A DNA stretch of 34,678 bases from the NCBI GenBank assembly GCA_944385125.1, contig CALWVZ010000016.1, positions 1 to 34,678 of the forward strand, written 5' to 3'. Below, one piece after another: positions 18,592 through 25,728 of this stretch. The translations under genes were made by a program, and so were the position numbers. The notes beneath the pieces are model-generated. The model was not told the origin of the DNA, did no database searches, and saw only the letters and a list, made by a program, of their open reading frames with translations. The stretch's first letter is position 1. Every line of letters starts with the position of its first letter. The stretch comes from an uncultured Oscillospiraceae bacterium. Lineage in GTDB: Bacteria > Bacillota > Clostridia > Oscillospirales > Oscillospiraceae.

Positions 18592-19377
18592 TCAGCTCCA
18601 GGCCAGACTGATATTTGCAAAGTCCGTGGTACGCTTGACCGCTATTGCAGGCTTGTCGGTAATGTTGATCTCCAAGTCCCCGGCCACCCGCTCCAGCTCT
18701 TCCATGCCGGTGCCGGCAGCGTCATCTCCGGCGATAACAAGCAGATAGGAGTGCTCCGGGGAAAACAGCAGTAAAAAATTATTCTTCTGCGCCTCCCCCT
18801 CTGCCCCGGTCAGACTCTGCACCAGCTCCAGCCTCTGCCAGTCCAGCCAGTCATCCTGGACCAGCAGTCTGGTCTCCCCGAAAAAGAAATAATTCATATC
18901 CTTCAGCTTTTCGCCTGTGTACACAGTAACGCTGCACAGTATATCCCCCTTGTTTCCCTCCGTGCCGTAAATTATATTGCTGTAACCTTCCTCATCGGTA
19001 TATGAGGGATGCTCCTCTCCCGGCAGCCAGCCGGGCCTGAAATACACCTCTTTACACTCTCCCTGTATATCGAAGCTGAGGCAGAGGCTTGCCCCGTCTA
19101 TGCTGACGTTCTTTTCTTCCCGGCTTCCGTTCCCGGAACTGACACTCATGCTGCCCTCCAGCTTTTCTCCCTCCTCCAAAGTCCGGGTGAAAATGCCGCT
19201 TAGCCCCGCCGCCATTGCCGTCAGGACAAACAGCGGAACAAGTACCCCAGCTATGATTAGGCTGCGGTAGTTCCTTGGCATACCGCCCCCTCTTAAACGC
19301 TCCCGTACCTTCTCCAGCGCATCCGCCGGGGCCCGAACCTGAGAGAAGCAATCCATATATTTTTCCTTGTCAAACAT
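18592..19377 (-). CDS. Membrane-anchored anti-sigma-like protein
   Basis: 261 residues. A short cytoplasmic N-terminus (about 1-38) is followed by one membrane helix (about 39-62, IIAGVLVPLFVLTAMAAGL) and an extracytoplasmic domain with a YFRPGWLPGEEHPSY stretch like DUF4367-type domains found in anti-sigma factors. The ATG lies inside the end of the sigma factor gene (overlap of eight bases), preceded by GGAGG, so the two are translationally coupled. The expected job is to hold the ECF sigma factor at the membrane until a cell-surface signal releases it. No zinc-finger HxxxCxxC motif is visible, so binding mode is open. Confidence 0.75.
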   Translation of the reverse strand: MFDKEKYMDCFSQVRAPADALEKVRERLRGGGMPRNYRSLIIAGVLVPLFVLTAMAAGLSGIFTRTLEEGEKLEGSMSVSSGNGSREEKNVSIDGASLCLSFDIQGECKEVYFRPGWLPGEEHPSYTDEEGYSNIIYGTEGNKGDILCSVTVYTGEKLKDMNYFFFGETRLLVQDDWLDWQRLELVQSLTGAEGEAQKNNFLLLFSPEHSYLLVIAGDDAAGTGMEELERVAGDLEINITDKPAIAVKRTTDFANISLAWS

Positions 19378-19873
19378 TTTCAGCGCCTCCCAAACTCTCT
19401 TTCAGCTGCTCCCGTCCCCTTCTTAACCGAGTTCGCACCGTGCTTCCGGGGAGCTTCAGAAGCCCCGCCATCTCCTTGGTGGAATAGCCCTCATAGTAGT
19501 AAAGGTATAAGGGCGCCCGGTATTTTTCCGGCAGAGACATCACCGCCCGGAAAAGCTCCCGGTTCTTCTCCTCCGGCAAAGATACACTGTCCTCCAACAG
19601 CTCCAGGCTCTCCGCCCGTCTCCAGGGGGACAGCAGCATGCGTTTGCTCTCGTTTATGGTCACTCTCACCAGCCAGTAGCGCAGATGTTCCGGGCTCTCA
19701 AAGCTCTTCTTTGTTCTATACAGCCGTATCAGTACGTTTTGAGTCACATCTTCCGCCTCGGAAAAGCTGCCCATATAGTTTAACGCCAGTCGGAATATCC
19801 CGTCCATATGTCGGCGGGCTGCGGCCTCAAATTCTTCCTCCGTGAACATCTCCGTCCATCGCTCCTCTCTCAA
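19370..19873 (-). CDS. ECF-type RNA polymerase sigma factor
   Basis: 167 residues from TTG at 19873, supported by AGAGGTGA seven bases upstream; an ATG at 19849 (159 residues) is an alternative with poorer spacing. Region 2 is visible (HMDGIFRLALNYMGSFSEAEDVTQNVLIRLYR), region 2.4 as EHLRYWLVRVTIN, and region 4 as SLPEKYRAPLYLYYYEGYSTKEMAGLL with the helix-turn-helix continuing LPGSTVRTRLRRGREQL. This is the standard ECF layout with no region 1 or 3. It is directly followed by, and overlaps, the anti-sigma-like gene. A TGAAAC box upstream hints at self-activation. Confidence 0.92.
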   Translation of the reverse strand: MREERWTEMFTEEEFEAAARRHMDGIFRLALNYMGSFSEAEDVTQNVLIRLYRTKKSFESPEHLRYWLVRVTINESKRMLLSPWRRAESLELLEDSVSLPEEKNRELFRAVMSLPEKYRAPLYLYYYEGYSTKEMAGLLKLPGSTVRTRLRRGREQLKESLGGAENV

Positions 19874-19890
19874 AGGCCTTTCACCTCTAA

Positions 19891-19917
19891 TACCCGAGAA
19901 TATCTGTTTTTGTTTCA
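19891..19917 (-). promoter_or_regulatory. Possible ECF-type promoter of the sigma factor gene
   Basis: On the minus strand TGAAAC (19917-19912), then 15 bases, then CGGGTA (19896-19891). ECF promoters often read TGAAAC-N16-CGTA, so this is a near match only. Confidence 0.3.
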
Positions 19918-19924
19918 GCTCTAG

Positions 19925-19959
19925 ATAAAAAAATTTCGGCAGACCTTGTGGTCTGCCGA
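19925..19959 (-). terminator. Terminator after the MoaD-like gene
   Basis: TCGGCAGACC (19936-19945), loop TTGT, and the exact complement (19950-19959). On the minus strand AATTTTTTTATC follows. Confidence 0.88.
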
Positions 19960-19981
19960 TTTAGTTTACATAATTTCTTTA

Positions 19982-20239
19982 TCATCCGCCGGCCACCGGG
20001 GGCAGCAGGCAGACCACGTCTCCGGGGGAGAGCCTGGCCCCGGGCTTTACCCGCCGGTCGTTCACCGCCACTACGCAGGCTCTCAGGTCTTTCTCCTCCA
20101 GGCTGCACTTCGGGTCGCGGCGGCGCAGCTCTTTAAGGAGCAGAGGGTACAGCTCCCGCACAGTGGAGGCTTCCAGCTCCAGTTCTTTTATGCCGCTGTC
20201 TATCCGCAGCAGGCCAAAGAATTTTACTTTGACGCTCAT
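19982..20239 (-). CDS. MoaD/ThiS-family sulfur carrier protein
   Basis: 85 residues with a ubiquitin-like beta-grasp pattern, ending in VAGG. The C-terminal Gly-Gly is the site that is adenylated and turned into a thiocarboxylate by a MoeB/ThiF-type enzyme to deliver sulfur, for example to build the dithiolene of molybdopterin. KVKFFGLLRI at the start and GDVVCLLPPVAGG at the end are typical of MoaD. Its ATG overlaps the stop of the aldehyde oxidoreductase gene by four bases. That coupling suggests the carrier serves the tungsten- or molybdenum-pterin cofactor of that enzyme. No MoaE or E1-like gene is in the window. Confidence 0.88.
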   Translation of the reverse strand: MSVKVKFFGLLRIDSGIKELELEASTVRELYPLLLKELRRRDPKCSLEEKDLRACVVAVNDRRVKPGARLSPGDVVCLLPPVAGG

Positions 20240-22155
20240 TTTATGCCCAGCCTTTTCAGCTTGCCCTGGCCCGGCAGCCCGTCGGAGCCCCAGCCCCGGG
20301 TCCTGTAGTATATACGCTTCATCTTCTCCAGAGGCACCTTAGTGCTGGGGTCATTGGGGTCCTGGAGCACATCGGTGAGACGCTTTGGCAGCTTGTCCTT
20401 TTCTGCCGACACGCCGAAGCGGGCGTTCACCGCCCTCTCCACATTGTAGCTGCGCTCGCCTATGCGCAGGAACTTGCCTATGTTCATCTTCATCCCCACC
20501 GCATATTTCAGCTCGTAGGTATAGGGTATCAGGGGCAGGTTCATGCAGGCCATGGCGGGGAACCTGTCCAGCAGGCCCACGGCCCAGCCGCAGTGGGGTA
20601 TAATGAAGTTTACGAACCTGGAAACCGGGCTGTTGGGTCTGCTTATGAGAAAGCCCGGGAACACGGCATATGAGGTGAAAAGGCAGTGGCCGCACAGGGA
20701 GATGGACTCCATAAAGTCCTGCATGAACATGCACAGCTGGGCCTTGGCCTTTGGGGTCTGTCGGTCGATATTCAGCCCCAGTCCCTCCAGGACCACCAAA
20801 TAGCCTCCGTTGAGATGGCAGCCGCCCCGGTTGGACACCGCATAGCCCAGGCCCTGGCCCACGGCCCGCCGGGGCTCGTAGGCGGACAGCTCCATGCCCT
20901 TGGACTGAATGGCAAAGTCCCTGCCGCCATATTTATCGCTGAGCCGCTTTGAACCCTCGGCCAGCTCGTCGCCTATGCCCCGGCGGAAGGCTATATCCTC
21001 CATCACCTTGGAAATGCCCTCCACCTGGCCGAATTTTAAGCCGTTGTCCCACAGGCCCTTCTCGTTGGCTTCCATGGCCCAGGCTATGGTCCCGGCGCAG
21101 GATATGCTGTCCATACCCAGTTCGTCCAGCTCGTTGTTCCAGCGGCACACCAGCTTCAGGTCATCGTTAAGCAGGTTAGCTCCGAAGAGGCCCAGGGTCT
21201 CCAGCTCCGGGCCCTTTACCCTCTTCCCCTCCACTTCCACGGTGCGGGAACAGCGTATGGGGCAGGACAGGCAGCCGGTATTGCCTTTGTTCTCCTCCTC
21301 CGCCAGAGCTTCTCCGCTGACCCTCTCGAAATTTTCAAAGCGTCCGGCTGAGAAGTTCCTGGTGGCTAACTGACCGTTCAGCTCCATGGAGCTGACCAGG
21401 CTGGCGGTCCCCAGGCGGGGCAGCTGGGAGCCGGTTATGGGGTGGGCCTTCAGTGCGGCTGTCCACTTTTTGTGGTGCTCCAGAGCCTTTTCCTTGTTGT
21501 ATATTTTTATCTCCCGGCTGCCGGTAGCCACCAGAGCCTTTATATTTTTGCTGCCGAAGACGGCGCCTATGCCGCCCCGGCCCCCCGCTCTCTCCCCGCT
21601 TATGACTGCGGCATAGCGCACCAGGTTCTCCCCTGCCGGGCCTATGCTCACCATGCCGTAGCGGCCCTTGGGCCCGTGGAGCTCCGCCAGCTTTTTTCTC
21701 AAAACTGCCTGGGTCTCCCCGGTCCTCATGCCCCGGAGCTCCTCCGCCGGGTGGTAGCTCAGCTTCCCGTCGTCTATCTCTATCCATATGGGCTTTTCGC
21801 TTTTGCCCCGTATGATAAGGGCGTCCAGCCCGGCCTTCTTCAGGTAGAAGCCGAAGTCCCCTCCGCAGTTGGAAGAGCTGCTTATCCCCGTGAGCGGCGA
21901 TAGAGAGGAGATGTCAAAGCGGTTGGAGGAGGGGGCAAAAGTGCCTGTTACTGGGCCGGTGGATATGATTATCAGGTTCTCTTCGGAAAACGGGTCCTCC
22001 CTGCCGGTAAAATTGTCGTACATTATTTTGGATGCCACGGCCTTCCCGCCCAGGTACAGCTCCCTGTCCCGGTCCGTCCAGGGGTACTCCTTTTCGCTGC
22101 CCTCGCTCAGGTCTATCATCAGCAGCTTGCCCATATATCCCGAGTATTTTGTCAT
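20236..22155 (-). CDS. Aldehyde ferredoxin oxidoreductase family protein
   Basis: About 639 residues from ATG at 22155, chosen because GGGGAGG lies seven bases upstream; an ATG at 22179 lacks a ribosome site. AOR enzymes oxidise aldehydes to acids with ferredoxin, using a tungsto-bispterin and one [4Fe-4S] cluster. The N-terminal pterin-binding domain has GPVTGT, SSNCGGDFGFYLKKAGLDALII and GRGGIGAVFGSKNIKA. The cluster ligands are CLSCPIRC (CxxCxxxC) and a later LCGHC. It is a single-gene unit with the MoaD-like carrier overlapping its end. The actual substrate cannot be told from sequence; benzoyl-CoA reductase-type relatives are less likely because the partner subunits are absent. Confidence 0.93.
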   Translation of the reverse strand: MTKYSGYMGKLLMIDLSEGSEKEYPWTDRDRELYLGGKAVASKIMYDNFTGREDPFSEENLIIISTGPVTGTFAPSSNRFDISSLSPLTGISSSSNCGGDFGFYLKKAGLDALIIRGKSEKPIWIEIDDGKLSYHPAEELRGMRTGETQAVLRKKLAELHGPKGRYGMVSIGPAGENLVRYAAVISGERAGGRGGIGAVFGSKNIKALVATGSREIKIYNKEKALEHHKKWTAALKAHPITGSQLPRLGTASLVSSMELNGQLATRNFSAGRFENFERVSGEALAEEENKGNTGCLSCPIRCSRTVEVEGKRVKGPELETLGLFGANLLNDDLKLVCRWNNELDELGMDSISCAGTIAWAMEANEKGLWDNGLKFGQVEGISKVMEDIAFRRGIGDELAEGSKRLSDKYGGRDFAIQSKGMELSAYEPRRAVGQGLGYAVSNRGGCHLNGGYLVVLEGLGLNIDRQTPKAKAQLCMFMQDFMESISLCGHCLFTSYAVFPGFLISRPNSPVSRFVNFIIPHCGWAVGLLDRFPAMACMNLPLIPYTYELKYAVGMKMNIGKFLRIGERSYNVERAVNARFGVSAEKDKLPKRLTDVLQDPNDPSTKVPLEKMKRIYYRTRGWGSDGLPGQGKLKRLGIK

Positions 22156-22187
22156 TTCACGTCCTCCCCTGTCTGTCATTTTAAAAA

Positions 22188-22216
22188 ATTATAAAACAAA
22201 ACAAAGCCGAAGGCAA
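22188..22216 (-). promoter_or_regulatory. Promoter of the AOR-MoaD pair, inside the preceding terminator
   Basis: On the minus strand TTGCCT (22216-22211), 17 bases, TATAAT (22193-22188). The -35 lies in the loop of the upstream terminator hairpin. Confidence 0.65.
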
Positions 22217-22237
22217 TAGCCACTGCCCCCGGCTTTG
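22196..22237 (-). terminator. Terminator after the DUF554 gene
   Basis: CAAAGCCG (22202-22209) pairs with CGGCTTTG (22230-22237); on the minus strand TTTTGTTTTATAATTTT follows. Confidence 0.8.
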
Positions 22238-22286
22238 TATGTATAATCAGGTCCTGTCCTGCCCCGCGGCGGAACCGGCTGCCTTT

Positions 22287-22994
22287 TCAGCCTATGCCCA
22301 GCAGCCCGGCCAGAGGGAAATATATCACCGGGAGGATAATGGCGGGGAGCATGTCCCCCACCTTTACGCTCTCCTTCCTCAGGCCCAACAGATTCACGGA
22401 CATACCCAGGAACATGGCCCCGCCCACGGCGGACATCTCCGCCACCACTTCGGTGGTGAGGATAGGCTCCACCGCCGAGGCCAGGAGGGTTATGGAGCCC
22501 TGGACGATGAACACCGGGATGCAGGCGAAAAGCGCCCCCGGCCCCAGAGCCGAGGAAAAGGCAAGGCAGCTGACAAAGTCCATGATGCTCTTGGTGAACA
22601 GTATGGTATAGTCATGGTTCAGCCCCGCCTGTATGGAGCCCAGGATGGTCATGGTGCCCACGCTGAAAAGTATGGTGCAGGTGACAAAGGCCTCTCCAAA
22701 ACGGCCGCTGCCGAATTTGGTATTTGCCAGCTTGGACTTCATCCACTCCCCGGAGATGTTTATGGCGTCGTCCAGCTTCAGCAGCATGCCTATGAGAGTG
22801 CCCAGCACCAGGCATACCACCACTACCAGAGTGTTCTGGGAGCCCATCACGCTCTGGATGCCTATGGTAAAGGTGATGAGACCGATGACGGTCATCAGTC
22901 CTTTGGAGTATTTATCCCCTATCTTGTTGCCGAACAGCACACCTATTGTGCCCCCGGCCAGTATCGCCAGCACGTTCACTACAGTCGCTATCAT
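22287..22994 (-). CDS. DUF554 family membrane protein
   Basis: 235 residues, almost entirely hydrophobic, with about seven membrane segments. The start IATVVNVLAILAGGTIGVLFG and the internal VGTMTILGSIQAGL and GAMFLGMSVNLLGL blocks match the DUF554 (YqgA/YdfK) family, whose two halves resemble each other and whose function is unknown, possibly transport. It is a single gene bounded by its own promoter with dyad symmetries and its own terminator, so it is regulated separately from the genes around it. Confidence 0.88.
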   Translation of the reverse strand: MIATVVNVLAILAGGTIGVLFGNKIGDKYSKGLMTVIGLITFTIGIQSVMGSQNTLVVVVCLVLGTLIGMLLKLDDAINISGEWMKSKLANTKFGSGRFGEAFVTCTILFSVGTMTILGSIQAGLNHDYTILFTKSIMDFVSCLAFSSALGPGALFACIPVFIVQGSITLLASAVEPILTTEVVAEMSAVGGAMFLGMSVNLLGLRKESVKVGDMLPAIILPVIYFPLAGLLGIG

Positions 22995-23013
22995 GGATAA
23001 ATAACCTCTTTAT

Positions 23014-23067
23014 GCTGATATCAGCGGAAATTATATCATATGTTTTTCTCGTATACAAGAAAAACAT
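23014..23067. promoter_or_regulatory. Two dyads over the DUF554 promoter
   Basis: The minus-strand promoter is TTGTAT (23058-23053), 17 bases, TATAAT (23035-23030). A 28-bp inverted repeat with perfect 10-base arms (ATGTTTTTCT at 23040-23049; AGAAAAACAT at 23058-23067) covers the -35, and a perfect 12-bp palindrome GCTGATATCAGC (23014-23025) covers the expected start. These are good operator candidates. Confidence 0.6.
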
Positions 23068-23108
23068 TCCCTATCCCTCAAGGAAAAAGCTCTGGCAGAA
23101 CAGGATAT

Positions 23109-23140
23109 TTTCAAGCCCCGGCCAGAGCCGGGGCTTGAAA
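23109..23140 (-). terminator. Terminator after the first M20 gene
   Basis: Perfect 14-base arms TTTCAAGCCCCGGC and complement around CAGA. The richer T-run is on the plus strand; on the minus strand the stem ends AAATATCC. Confidence 0.7.
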
Positions 23141-23165
23141 GCATTTTTTAATAATGAATAATGTC

Positions 23166-24335
23166 TCAGCAGCCGGAGTTGAAGTCCTGGGCCACCTGGG
23201 CATAGAGCATCACGCTGTTTATCAGGACGGACTCATCCACATTGTACTTGCCGTGGTGCTGAGCCCAGCAGGCGCCGCAGCTCTCGTTGCGCACACCCAT
23301 GAAAGCGATAGCGCCGGGGGCCTTTTCCAGATAGAAGGAAAAGTCCTCGCCGCCGGTGAGGGCGGGCTGGTGGACAAGGCAATCCTCACCCATGACCTTC
23401 TTTGCAGACTCTGCTGCCATGGCGGTGAAGCCTGGCTCGTTCACTGTGGGAGCTATCAGGTGGTCGAAGATGACCTCAGCCTCGGCCCGGTAGGAAGCGG
23501 CGGTCTGGGTGGCCACACGGGTAATGGCCTCTTTGAAGTATTCGGTAAGTGCAGGGTTATAGTAGCGGGCAGTTCCTTCCAGTGTACCGTATTCGGCAAT
23601 AATGTTCCAGCGGCTGCCGGACTGCAGCTTGCCCACGGAGAGCACCGCTGCATCTGCGGGATCCAGCTCACGGCTGACTATTGTCTGGAGGTTCTGGACT
23701 ATGGCGCTGGACACAACAACAGCGTCGATGCACTGCTGGGGTGCGGAGCCGTGGCCGCCTCTGCCATGGACATTGACGGTGAACATGTCGGCGGCGGCCA
23801 TACGAGGGCCGGCTTCCACGGAAACCTTACCTGCCTCCACGTCAGACCAGACATGGATACCGAAGCAGGCATCAACGCCGTCCATGGCACCCTCTTGGAT
23901 CATGCTGGCCGCACCCTGGGCCACCTCTTCCGCAGGCTGGAAGGCCAGCTTCACGGTGCCGCAGAGCTCGTCCTTGTGGTCGTTGAGCAGCCGGGCCACT
24001 GTGAGCATGGAAGCGGTATGGCAATCGTGACCGCAGGCGTGCATCACGCCGGGGTTCTGGCTGGCATACTCCACACCTGTCTCCTCCTGTACGGAGAGGG
24101 CATCCATATCGCCTCTCAGCAATATGGTCTTGCCGGGCTTTGCACCCTGGATGGTGGCCAGCACGCCGGTCTCCAGGCCGCAGGGGCGCCACTGGATGCC
24201 GTACTTGTCCAGCTCGGCCTTGATGGTCTTGCTGGTCTCATATTCCTGGCCGCTGATTTCCGGATGGGCATGGAAATGGCGGCGCATCTCTATCAGATAA
24301 TCGTTATAGGAAGCTGCAATCTTTTTGATATCCAT
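23166..24335 (-). CDS. M20-family metallo-amidohydrolase (first copy)
   Basis: 389 residues from ATG at 24335, chosen because TAGGAG lies eight bases upstream; the frame stays open further but without a ribosome site. M20D-type enzymes remove acyl or aminoacyl groups from amino-acid conjugates using two metal ions. Visible motifs: HAHPEISGQEYET near 24, LRGDMDALSVQEETG near 75, MHACGHDCHTASM near 98-110 (Cys and His ligands), FQPAEEVAQGA (catalytic Glu), and GGEDFSFYLEKAPG near the C-terminus. It is last of a three-gene set, 120 bases behind a transporter that has a second M20 gene on its other side, which suggests uptake and hydrolysis of an N-substituted amino acid. Confidence 0.93.
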   Translation of the reverse strand: MDIKKIAASYNDYLIEMRRHFHAHPEISGQEYETSKTIKAELDKYGIQWRPCGLETGVLATIQGAKPGKTILLRGDMDALSVQEETGVEYASQNPGVMHACGHDCHTASMLTVARLLNDHKDELCGTVKLAFQPAEEVAQGAASMIQEGAMDGVDACFGIHVWSDVEAGKVSVEAGPRMAAADMFTVNVHGRGGHGSAPQQCIDAVVVSSAIVQNLQTIVSRELDPADAAVLSVGKLQSGSRWNIIAEYGTLEGTARYYNPALTEYFKEAITRVATQTAASYRAEAEVIFDHLIAPTVNEPGFTAMAAESAKKVMGEDCLVHQPALTGGEDFSFYLEKAPGAIAFMGVRNESCGACWAQHHGKYNVDESVLINSVMLYAQVAQDFNSGC

Positions 24336-24367
24336 TATCTTGTCTCCTAGCAAATGATAATACCACA

Positions 24368-24398
24368 CATCCCACACCCCCATTGGAGGCGTGGGATG
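24368..24398 (-). repeat. Intercistronic hairpin between transporter and M20 gene
   Basis: CATCCCAC (24368-24375) and GTGGGATG (24391-24398) form an 8-bp stem that continues as an interrupted CCcCC/GGaGG stem. There is no U-tract. It could adjust the relative amounts of the two products by RNA processing. Confidence 0.5.
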
Positions 24399-24455
24399 GA
24401 GGTTTATGTCGTTATTATAGTCCGATGCCGGAAATTATTCAAGCTCAAATTAGGC

Positions 24456-25652
24456 TCAGAACATCTTGGCAAAGAAACCGGCAATGATCACGGAGGTGAT
24501 GGTGACGGTGGTGAAGCCGCCGACAATCATGGACGGGAACATCTTGCTCATGAGGTAAGCCTTCTCCTCCTCGTTCTCAGCCAAGGCAGTGCAGGTGGAC
24601 TCGGTGATGATGGCATCGGGAGGGAAGCCGTAGAGAGCGGTCAGGCCGTTGGCAAAGGCCAGAGGGAAGCTCATCTTGAAGATCTTGGCGATGACAAAGG
24701 AGGCAACGCACATACCGGCAACACCGATGACTATGAGGATGATCATGGGTACGATGATGGAGACCAGCATGTCGGGGGTGCAGTCCTTCAGTCCGTCGAA
24801 GATGTACATCATCAGGGCGAACATCATGATGCCGTAGGAATTGGCCTTGTTCAAGGAACGGCGGTCCAGGAAACCGATGGTGGTGAAAATAACACCGAAG
24901 ATCAGAGCCCAGATGGCGCCGCTGATGGTGCCGATTCCGGGGAACTTCACGGTGCCCATCATGAAGGCGAGCCAAGCAACGATGGCCAGGCGCAGCAGAA
25001 CCACCACGTCGGTATCAAACTTCTTGGGCACGGGGGGGATAAGGGTCTTGCGGTTGGCATCGTCACCGGCCAGGGGATTTTCAAAACCGGCAGAGGTGTC
25101 CACAGCGCCGCTGCGGAACTCCTTGAGCAGGCGGCGTCCCTCCATCTGCAGGCAGACGGCGGTGAGGGGGTAGCCGGCAAAGCCCTGTACGCAGTACATG
25201 GTGATGGCAAATACTGCGGCGGTCTCAAGACCTGCCTCAGCTGCGGCAGTCTGCATCATGGTAGCTGCCACGATGCCGCCGGTGAGAGGAGGCAGACCTG
25301 CGATGACCAGAGTACGGTCCATAAGGGCGGGGCCAATGAGCATGGACAGTGCGCACATGCCGGCCAGACCGACCAGGCATATGACGATTGTCTTCCACTG
25401 CTCCTTAAGCTGCTTGAGGCTGATAACGGTACCCATATGGGTTATCAGCAGGTAGATACCGATCTGGCTGCCGAAGGGTATCAGCAAGCTGTCGGAGACT
25501 ACGGTCTTGGGGATGACCGTCCAGTAACCCACCAGCATGATGATGGCGGTCACAAAGACGGAGGGGATCCACGCCTTGGTCACGGTGCTGACTACTTCGC
25601 CGATAACGAAAGCAACTGCACAAATGATGAAGGCAAGCACAAAGTTGTACAT
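24456..25652 (-). CDS. Predicted multi-pass secondary transporter
   Basis: 398 residues with about 10-11 membrane segments split by a polar loop (about residues 180-215). Each half has a glycine-rich break in a helix region: GLPPLTGGIVAATMMQTAAAEAG near 119-141 in the first half, NGLTALYGFPPDAIITEST near 347-365 in the second. This is reminiscent of the inverted-repeat fold of GltS/2HCT-type carboxylate symporters, but I do not recognise a named family with certainty. It sits between two M20 amidohydrolase genes on one strand, as AbgT does with AbgA/AbgB in E. coli, so it probably imports their substrate. Confidence 0.7.
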   Translation of the reverse strand: MYNFVLAFIICAVAFVIGEVVSTVTKAWIPSVFVTAIIMLVGYWTVIPKTVVSDSLLIPFGSQIGIYLLITHMGTVISLKQLKEQWKTIVICLVGLAGMCALSMLIGPALMDRTLVIAGLPPLTGGIVAATMMQTAAAEAGLETAAVFAITMYCVQGFAGYPLTAVCLQMEGRRLLKEFRSGAVDTSAGFENPLAGDDANRKTLIPPVPKKFDTDVVVLLRLAIVAWLAFMMGTVKFPGIGTISGAIWALIFGVIFTTIGFLDRRSLNKANSYGIMMFALMMYIFDGLKDCTPDMLVSIIVPMIILIVIGVAGMCVASFVIAKIFKMSFPLAFANGLTALYGFPPDAIITESTCTALAENEEEKAYLMSKMFPSMIVGGFTTVTITSVIIAGFFAKMF

Positions 25653-25728
25653 TATTTCTTCCTCCTATAAATTTGCTTTATTCACACAACAGACTATATG
25701 CTGCCGGGGAATACAATGTAAGCGAGTC

